From assembly GCA_001683735.1 (NCBI GenBank), contig LUGG01000001.1, forward strand, positions 3,348,001 through 3,412,000: DNA of 64,000 nucleotides, in the 5' to 3' direction. The notes under the pieces are model-generated. The model saw nothing but the letters and a program-made list of their open reading frames with translations. It did not search any database and was not told the origin of the DNA. Source of the DNA: Grifola frondosa. Its lineage: Eukaryota; Basidiomycota; Agaricomycetes; Polyporales; Grifolaceae. The first letter of the stretch is position 1, and each line of letters begins with the position of its first letter. This document shows, one piece after another, positions 54,978-64,000 of this stretch. A program made the translations under genes and the position numbers.

Positions 54978-57345
54978 ATGATTGCAGAGGTTCTACTTGT
55001 GCTTGCGGGTCACTCGTCTTCCCTCTTCCCATCCGATCACACCATCCATCCTGCTTTCGCGCCGCTGTTACATCCTGGTGAAGAACAATGTCTCGAATCT
55101 CTCGGCCAAATTGCATTCCGCTATCGCAAAATTAAGAAGTCATGCTCAACCCTTTCACGCGCACCGTCGCGTTATGTCGCACTATGCGCGAGTTTGAACC
55201 AGATACTAAAAGACGAATACGAATGTCTGGTGGTGGAGACCGAGGCGAAGGTTCTGAGACGCGACAATACTCTCGTGGCAAGTGGATCATTTGTGCCCCT
55301 CTCCTCAATACGTGCTACCTTTTCAGCGTGGGACGCGCCTCTGGCTGCTCTGGAAGCTCTAATGGTCGAATTGGAGGCTCAGCCACATTGGAAACCTGGT
55401 CCATTAATTGATCTACTATTGACACGTTCACACACTGGAATCTATCGGGTAGCGTCGATCCACTTGCGTCTCTGCGAGGCCGTACAACGCGTGTGGATAG
55501 CCCAGCTTCAAGCTCTATTGATCCACGGCTCATTGTCAGAGAAGGACCCTCTGGCTTCGAAGGACTATGTGCTGCTCGATGGTTCAGTTCCATCTTGTAT
55601 CTCCTCTCAATCTCGAGATTCCATTATGTACGTCGGCCGAGCAATCGGAACCGTGAAAGCTGCGAAATGGGAGAAGCAGTTCCCCCGAGATCTTGCTATT
55701 GAGCACACCAAGTTACTCGAGACAGCTCTACCACAAGATCAATATGCGTTTGACCGCATCATAGCTGATATTCGAACCACGGTCAGTGAATGGCTTTGGC
55801 TCAACGTATTGACGCACAAAGACGTCGAGGATGCTGTCGAATCTCTGTACGTTTTGTGTGAGCTCGCAGAAATCGTTTCTGACCATTGCTTTACTTCCGT
55901 GCAATAGGGCTAATTATTTCCTCCTTCGCAATGGAGAATTTGCCCTCTCTCTCATCCGGGAAATTGAGCGACTGAAAGTCTCGCGTTTAACGGGTCGTAC
56001 AGGCCCTTCCACAATGATTCGCGAACAAGATCTCCATCTCGCGCTTTTGCGCGCATCTTTAGGGACAACAGCCCAACATGATGCATCACTTGGCCACCTT
56101 CGCTTCCGCCTCCCTTCTGGACCTCTACGTCCTTTACTCCCATCTCTTTCCACAGCCCCGCGAAAGACTTCTCCGCTTCTCTTTCCACCCCACCTGAGCC
56201 TACAAGTTTTGATGATCTTCTCCTGGGCACACCACTCATCCTCACCTATAATGTTCTCCTGGCCACTTGACCTATTTCTTCATGCTTCGGACCTCCAGAT
56301 CTATGGAGCGCTCTTCGCGTACCTATCCGCACTGCGTAAGACACATACGCGCATCCATACGTGCTGGGCATCTCTATCGAACGCACAGCGTGCGCGGCGG
56401 AAATGGACAGGGCTCGGAGAGGGCGGCCGCGGACCTAAGATGCGGAAGGAACTGCTGAGATGCGGATGGGGTGTAGTGAGGGAGATGACTTGGTTCTTGG
56501 ACACGCTGTTGGGATATGTCATGACCGATGTCATCGACGTCGAATTCCGGAGATTGAAAGGGCTCTTGCGCAAAAATCACGGATGAGGCCACTGGTGGGC
56601 AAATTTCGTCCGCAGAGAAAGATACAGGGTCAACGGCAATTGGTCATTCTCATTCTGCATCGACCATTCCCCCATCTAATAGTAATACATCCAATGCGTC
56701 ATCTTCTGCGACTCTAGGTCTCGATTTTACAACACTGCGAAGTATTCATGCCACATATTTGGAGCGACTATTGACGGGTAGCTTGCTCTCCAACCCTGCA
56801 CTCACCAACATAATCCGGATGATTTTAGAGGTGTGTGAGCGCTTTGTTGCGCAGGTGGAAAGATGGGCGGGGATGTTCTACCGGCACTGCTGTTTGAAGG
56901 AAGTCTAGCCAATGGTGCGGACAGAGTTGGGGAGATGGTGGCCGAGAGACGAGCAATCGTCGCGAAATGGTATGTTTCCGGCGTTGGGCATTCATAGAGT
57001 CATCTTTTAACGCTAACACTTGAAATGATGTAATAGACATTATACAAGCTCCTGGTGTCGTTCTATGAGCAGCTGTCGATATCGACCACTCAGCAGCCAT
57101 TCTCCGCGACGGCAGACGCATCCAAGTCAATGTTATACAATGCGAGTATGGCAAATACAACAGGGTTCCACACATTCCTCCGTCTAAAGCGCGGAAAACG
57201 CCTCGAGGGCGACGAAGAAGTGCGGAGACACATAGAGCGCCTGCTTCTGCGCTTGGATTTCAATGGCGGGTTTTCGTCACCGAAGGCTGACCGGGCCGCG
57301 AAGACTGAAGGCGAGGAGATCTTGAAGCAAGGAGGACTTGCGTAG
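54978..57345 (+). CDS. Gamma-tubulin complex component (GCP4-like), with frame breaks
   Basis: Start ATG 54978 (MIAEVLLVLAGHSSSLFPSD). Exon 1 runs to 55846 and exon 2 from 55908. The N-terminal GRIP1-like part carries LHPGEEQCLESLGQIAFRYR. The middle has EWLWLNVLTHKDVEDAVESL, ANYFLLRNGEFALSLIREIE, VLMIFSWAHHSSSPIMFSWP, and FLDTLLGYVMTDVIDVEFRR, typical of this family. After about 56,567 the frame shifts by one, carries SIHATYLERLLTGSLLSNPA and IIRMILEVCERFVAQVERWA, then shifts back near 56,870 to GDVLPALLFEGSLANGADRV and on to a final exon with SFYEQLSI. The two shifts cancel. The product nucleates microtubules at spindle poles. Breaks may be sequencing errors. Confidence 0.8.
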
Positions 57346-58067
57346 TGCCAGGAAATTATTCACTTTCTCGAGCGGCACACGCATTCTAATGCGAAGAGGT
57401 GTACGCCCCATGATGTCTGTTGGCGATACCCGATCTCCAGTTTCTTTTAAATCGATATTGAGTGACCGAACGGATTGAAGCCTTCAGCAAGAGGACATAT
57501 CTTCATCGCCTCTGGCTTGGCCAGTGTGGTGACCATGATACGTTGCTTTTTGCGGCAGGTGACATGCGGCTTCGATCAAGTGGGTTTTATCACAGTCCCG
57601 TTGCATGGTGTCTGGCCCGACTCTCGAAGCTGCCTCGATTATTCGGACAGATACTGTGTACGTGGAATGTATGAATGCTTGCCCAATTTGTTCCTTTCGC
57701 AGATACCTTTCTTGTGAGGATAACTAGCTGAGGATACCACGTACGTGAGTCATGATCATCTGCTGTGGTCGTCCCCCATCCTGCTGGATCCTGATTTCTG
57801 ACATGCCTTCTGGAAGCATCGTATATAATTGTAGATGTAGTCACACTGACTCTACTGCAGTTCTGAGAACTGACCAATGACAGACTTCATGTGGTTGCTA
57901 TACTTATTCGAGTCACGTGACTTTACAGGTGCGATGACTCGGGGTGAATTTTGGCTTCAAAAACAGAATCGATTTGCTCCCGTCTTCAATTTCAACGCCC
58001 TACACACTAGTCCTATATACCGCTGCTTTTTCCCCTTCCTTCTATTAACCGTCCGCATCTCTCTAAA
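57346..58067. other. Intergenic
   Basis: About 0.7 kb with no gene recognised; it includes the promoter of the homocitrate synthase gene. Confidence 0.4.
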
Positions 58068-59895
<1,828 letters not shown>

Positions 59896-60107
59896 AGTCC
59901 TTGACGTGCAGGTAACGCGCATAGATGCGTTATAGTCAAAAGGCCTGCGCGGCCGTTGATGTTGCTTCATCACTTTCCTTGCATATTACCCACCGCATAT
60001 AGCCACCGACATTTCGTCGTTGGCTCATCACATATTTTCGCTCTTTTCATTCTTTCGATGCTTTTTGATCGCGATAAACTTGTACGAGTGAGTAGAGTAA
60101 AAGCGAC
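59896..60107. other. 3' region of homocitrate synthase
   Basis: No gene seen. The next minus-strand ORF ends here. Confidence 0.4.
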
Positions 60108-60461
60108 CTAGTCGCCCAACCATTTCCCGATGTATGTAAATGAGCTACTGCTAGATATTTCCCCCCTGAATACAAATGGCATTGGGGTCAAATTGCGGCG
60201 CATTCTCCCCTCGCAACGCAGCGGTAGTACGAAACGGAAAAGACTTGATTCGTCGCCCACTTGGCGACGGGATTGGTCTGCTTCGGCTGGCGCCCCGACA
60301 GCACGTTCATAGGCCGAGGTCTTCCGAACGGTGGCTTTGAAAATATCAAGGGGGTCACCGTGAAGGTTCCTATATGCTCGGTAGGTTGTAACATGGCAGG
60401 CATATCTGGCTTCCCGTAGTCCAAGGGTGAGGCAGTCTAGAATAAAGCGCGAGAAACTCAT
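60108..60461 (-). CDS. Single-exon ORF, unknown
   Basis: 117 codons from ATG 60461 (MSFSRFILDCLTLGLREARY) to a stop at 60108. It contains YRAYRNLHGDPLDIFKATVR and a basic middle, ending SSFTYIGKWLGD. No family recognised, no clear promoter box. It may be real or a chance ORF on the 3' side of the homocitrate synthase gene. Confidence 0.35.
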   Translation of the reverse strand: MSFSRFILDCLTLGLREARYACHVTTYRAYRNLHGDPLDIFKATVRKTSAYERAVGAPAEADQSRRQVGDESSLFRFVLPLRCEGRMRRNLTPMPFVFRGEISSSSSFTYIGKWLGD

Positions 60462-60794
60462 GGTGGGAGAAATGGGGTCACTGCAGCGCGTCAAGGAGGT
60501 GATACGCCGCAGACAATTGGTCCTGTGATATCTATGGCTGTCATTTGAATGCGATGTCTGTGATGGGGCAATGGATGGATTGGAGATTGAACTTGCAATG
60601 TCAGAGCATGCATTGGTGCAAGTCTGAGAAAAAGTGAATAGTCTGAGAGAATTTTATCTGGGCGATGGGGACGATAATCGTTTTAGCGAGCACGCATCAA
60701 GACTTGTTTATAACTCGACAGAAGGTGGATGAGTGCAAGTGTCGCGCTTCGACGTTTGTCCCAGCAGGTTCGTCTTCTATCTGCTACCACCACC
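60462..60794. other. Intergenic upstream of pyrophosphatase
   Basis: Promoter region of the pyrophosphatase gene. Nothing else recognised. Confidence 0.4.
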
Positions 60795-62062
60795 ATGGCC
60801 TCTCGTGAGTGTCCTTAGACCCCTGCTCGTCGTCGTGTCCATCCAGCTCATCGTCCCCCTCCAGAATACACCACCCGCCTCATTGGCGCTCCCAACACCC
60901 TCGGTAGGCCATTGTATTGATGTTTCGCGTCCATCCACTCTAATCAGCACCATCATGCCGCGTCGGATGTCCATCCGCAGAGCACCGTGTCTTCATCGAG
61001 CAGAACGGCAACGTCGTCTCCCCCTTCCATGACATCCCTCTCTTCGCCGACCAGAACAACGGCATCCTGAACATGGTCGTAGAGGTCCCCCGGTGGACGA
61101 ACGCCAAGATGGAGATCTCCAAGGAGGAGTCCTTCAACCCCATCAAACAGGATATAAAAAAGGGCCGTCTCCGCTACGTCCGCAACTGTTTCCCCCACCA
61201 TGGCTACATCTGGAACTACGGGGCTTTCCCCAGGTAAGCATTGCCTTACATGGCAAATTGTGCTTAATTTTTCCTGTCCCTGGTGTTGACCTCGCATGCC
61301 TCTACGTTTCTGTTCAGACCTGGGAAGACCCTACCCAGACTCACCCGGAGACCAAAGCCAATGGTGACAACGACCCGCTCGACGTCTGTGAGATCGGTGA
61401 ACAAGTCGGCTACGTCGGCCAGGTTAAGCAGGTGAAGGTCCTCGGCATCATGGCGCTTCTCGATGAGGGCGAGACGGACTGGAAGGTCCTCGTCATCGAC
61501 GTCCGCGACCCTCTCGCGTCCCGCCTGAACGACATTGAGGACGTCGAGCGTCACTTCCCCGGCCTCGTCCGCGCGACCAATGAGTGGTTCAGGTCAGTGT
61601 ATATTCCCTCTTCATGCATAGTCTCTCCACTAATCTACATCCCAGGATCTACAAGATCCCCGATGGCAAGCCCGAGAACCAGTTCGCCTTCTCCGGCGAG
61701 GCGAAAACAAGAAGTACGCGACGGAGATCATCCACGAGTGCCACGAGGCCTGGCGCCGCCTCTCCAGCGGCGAGAGCCCCGCCAAGACCCCGAACTATGA
61801 CATCTCTATGTAAGTGTTGATGTGCCATGGGCGACACAATGCGCGCTGACATGTCCCCGTTAGTCGCAACATCTCCGTTCAGAACTCCCCGGGCTACGTG
61901 AGCAAGAATGACCCGGCATATACGAGCCTGCCTCCCGACTCGCGCAAGGCTCCTGCTCCCGTCGACCCCTCTAGTAGGCCGTCTTCTGCACATCTTGACA
62001 AATTACTGATCAGTTGTTCCGCAGTTTCCAAGTGGTTCTACATCTCATCTGCTCAGGTATAG
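60795..62062 (+). CDS. IPP1: Inorganic pyrophosphatase (IPP1), one-base frame break
   Basis: ATG 60795; the first exon is 10 nt (ATG GCC TCT C), then introns give [20 protein letters not shown]. Family I pyrophosphatase marks: [52 protein letters not shown] (metal-binding Asp cluster), [20 protein letters not shown]. The end is [11 protein letters not shown]. An exact match to the expected reading after QFAFSGEAK needs one more base near 61,703-61,707 (an A-rich run GCGAAAACAAG) to reach [19 protein letters not shown]; as given, the frame breaks there. The enzyme hydrolyses pyrophosphate in the cytosol and is essential in yeast, so the break is more likely sequence error than loss. Confidence 0.93.
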
Positions 62063-62367
62063 ATCGTTCAGTAGTTGCATATGCTGTACGCTGTCAGAAG
62101 TAACAAAGAAATTCGTGCCTCATCAGTCTTCCGAGCTCCATTGTCCCCGTCTATGACCGATAGTCGCCATGCGTACGGGGTGCGCGGCGAAGGCCATAGA
62201 CATCGATCATTTTTATAACGACCAAGAACAGTGAGCAGCAATGATGAAAGTTGGAGAGCGGTGCTGAACCTAATGCTACAAAGCTACATTACTAGACATA
62301 ATGCGACGATCAACTCTCACACAGCATCCACCTCATCAGATTTTAGACACATCATATCATCTCAACT

Positions 62368-64000
62368 TCACCGTTTCTCCATTAATCCATCTGGTTGGGC
62401 AGGCGGGTATCTGCAATACCGGTCGGAGATAGACGTAATAGTCCACGTTCCTATAATACCACATCAGCCACATGAACCAGAGAAAGTATCTCAACAATGT
62501 GCGCTCGGCGTACCTTCCAGAGCAGAAAAGATCGAATATCTTTCGTCGTGACGCCGGAGACCGTATGCGTTTCCAGGACTTTGCCTTGCATCCCCTTCTT
62601 CGGGACCAACTCTGCGCGCTGGTACGTGAACGTAAATGGTGGTTCGCCGATGAGCGTGAAAACAATCTCCGCTTGGTCGCCTGAAAACAAACGCCTAGAT
62701 CAGGAATGCTCCAAAATGTGGGTGTCCATAGTGGTCTGACCTTCATGAATGTCTTGCACAATCCGCTTGCCGTGGCCCACCTGGCAGATGGGAGAGAGTG
62801 CACGGTATAACGCAGGTCTGTCACGGCCGTCTTGCACATCTTCTGCTGGTGCGCGATAGACGTGATCGTGAATTCCCCAGGCTGCTGCTGCAAAATTGAG
62901 AGCGGGGAGATCTTCGCTTCCTGGGTCAAGGACTTCCCGTTGATGCGATAACTGATACCCAGGAAGTCAGGTCATGCGAGCCCATAGGAGAACTGACTTA
63001 CCCGATAGTCCATGGTGGTGTGCCCTCTAACTGGAACTGTATCGCGTCGCCGACACAATAATCCACTCGGCGATCGAATGGTATAATGGCCGCAGTCTCC
63101 GCGACGTCCACCCAGATCGACCTATGCGATGGATCCGGGACGCCTGCTCGCAATGCCATGCGTCCCGCACGGACTCAATAGTCACCAAGTGCGGCCCGAT
63201 AGAGTGGAACGAATACGACGTATGTTAAGCCTCCACGTCGTATCGTACACTCAACAACCTCGGTGTGGATGGAGCTCGCCGCCAAGTTCCGGATAGACAG
63301 TTCGAGTTTGAAGGGCGGTGTGCCCTCGATACGACGAGTCCATCGGGGCTCGCAACATCGGTAGGAGTAAGGGTATCGTGGAGACAATACGAGATCCTGT
63401 TGCGGTTTTTGAACTGGGCAGATGGCCTCATCAACACTTGTTGCTCGAACAAGAGGCGTTCAGTCGGGGATCACGACGTTCTTGTTCTTCGCCAATGGAT
63501 ACGCGGCGTCGCCGATTTGTTGACTTCGTAGAATATCCGAGCGCTGGGAGTGTAAGCTGAAACCTGGTCCTTGGCTGAATGCTGCTGAAGGTAGGCTGGT
63601 CTAACAGTTTCGTACCACCCATTGTATCATCCTTTGCAATATTGTACATTATTTGGAATGGCGGACGACCTGCAAAGTGAACGTTGAATTAACACCCAAC
63701 GGAGGTGCATTAAAGGGTATTACCAGTGAGATCGAGATCAACATGGTCATTAAGGCCTTCGCATATGGGCTGTAAAATATGAGATCCGTTGAACCGTTCA
63801 TACGTTGATTGAATATCGGACGAAAGTTTGGCTGAAGGGCGCGGTACGTGGTCGACTCTGTAGGTCGCTTCGTTTTCTATTACAGATCCCGGGCATTGTG
63901 AATCAGCGATCTATTGTTGAGGTTAGCCTACAATGAATGCTGCGACATAGAAACACACTCACAGCGAGAATCTCATACAATCCCTTCGCAGTCACACGAA
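62368..64000 (-). CDS. POM152: Nucleoporin POM152, C-terminal part, runs off the window
   Basis: Minus-strand gene whose 5' end lies beyond 64,000. It shows repeated immunoglobulin-like units typical of the lumenal part of Pom152: GEFTITSIAHQQ, SGDQAEIVFTLIGEPPFTFT, YQRAELVPKKGMQ, ending SIFSALEGTW, then after an intron (GTACGC..GGCTGATG..TTATAG, about 62500-62440) TITSISDRYCRYP and a stop at 62368. The stretch between GVTTK and YSIFS lacks one base at about 62,538-62,543 relative to the expected reading. Pom152 anchors the nuclear pore complex in the nuclear envelope. Introns upstream are numerous and only partly resolved. Confidence 0.85.

Overview
The window looks like nuclear DNA of an Agaricomycete (mushroom or polypore-type basidiomycete). 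Genes carry many introns of about 45-70 nt with GT..CTAAC/CTGAC..AG signals, intergenic spaces are short, and there is a fungal-type homocitrate synthase for lysine synthesis, a PacC/Rim101 zinc-finger factor, a Pom152 nucleoporin, a Plavaka/Tnp2-type DNA transposase and a large Ty3/Gypsy-like LTR element. The species cannot be named from sequence alone. All assignments come from reading motifs and hand-built splice models; no searches were run.

Positions 1-26,800 are repeat- and transposon-rich. They begin with a perfect 280-bp inverted repeat (1-631). A multi-exon gene of unknown function (860-3679, minus) lies head to head with a CACTA/Plavaka transposase gene (3844-7407, plus; 8 exons, one in-frame TGA). 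A GC-rich minisatellite starts near 7,640 and is split by a 16.9-kb LTR retrotransposon on the minus strand (LTRs 8009-10210 and 22739-24949), then continues to about 26,010. The retroelement has gag, an ORF with two retropepsin domains, and a broken RNase H-tail/integrase, but no recognisable reverse transcriptase. In its place sits about 6 kb (roughly 12.0-18.0 kb) with TATA-led transcription units on both strands. On the plus strand, antisense to gag-pol, are at least two small spliced ORFs and two ORFs with hydrophobic C-termini. This cargo block is the best candidate for an undescribed system.

Positions 26,800-64,000 are a dense housekeeping block: a short-chain dehydrogenase, a myosin regulatory light-chain-like EF-hand protein, a conserved nuclear-type protein, a decayed membrane-protein gene, Hsp20, PacC, TAF1 (divergent from a PA28-gamma/PSME3 proteasome activator), RRB1/GRWD1 (divergent from an MGST3-like MAPEG protein), a low-complexity protein, 5-hydroxyisourate hydrolase, RRP1, a small membrane protein, a TBC RabGAP, a gamma-tubulin complex component, homocitrate synthase, inorganic pyrophosphatase, and the 3' end of POM152 running off the window. 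They serve unrelated functions and do not form a pathway cluster.

Several clearly conserved housekeeping genes (pyrophosphatase, POM152, gamma-tubulin complex gene) contain single-base frame breaks that look like indels. This could be assembly error, so frameshifts elsewhere, including in the retroelement, should be read with that caveat.
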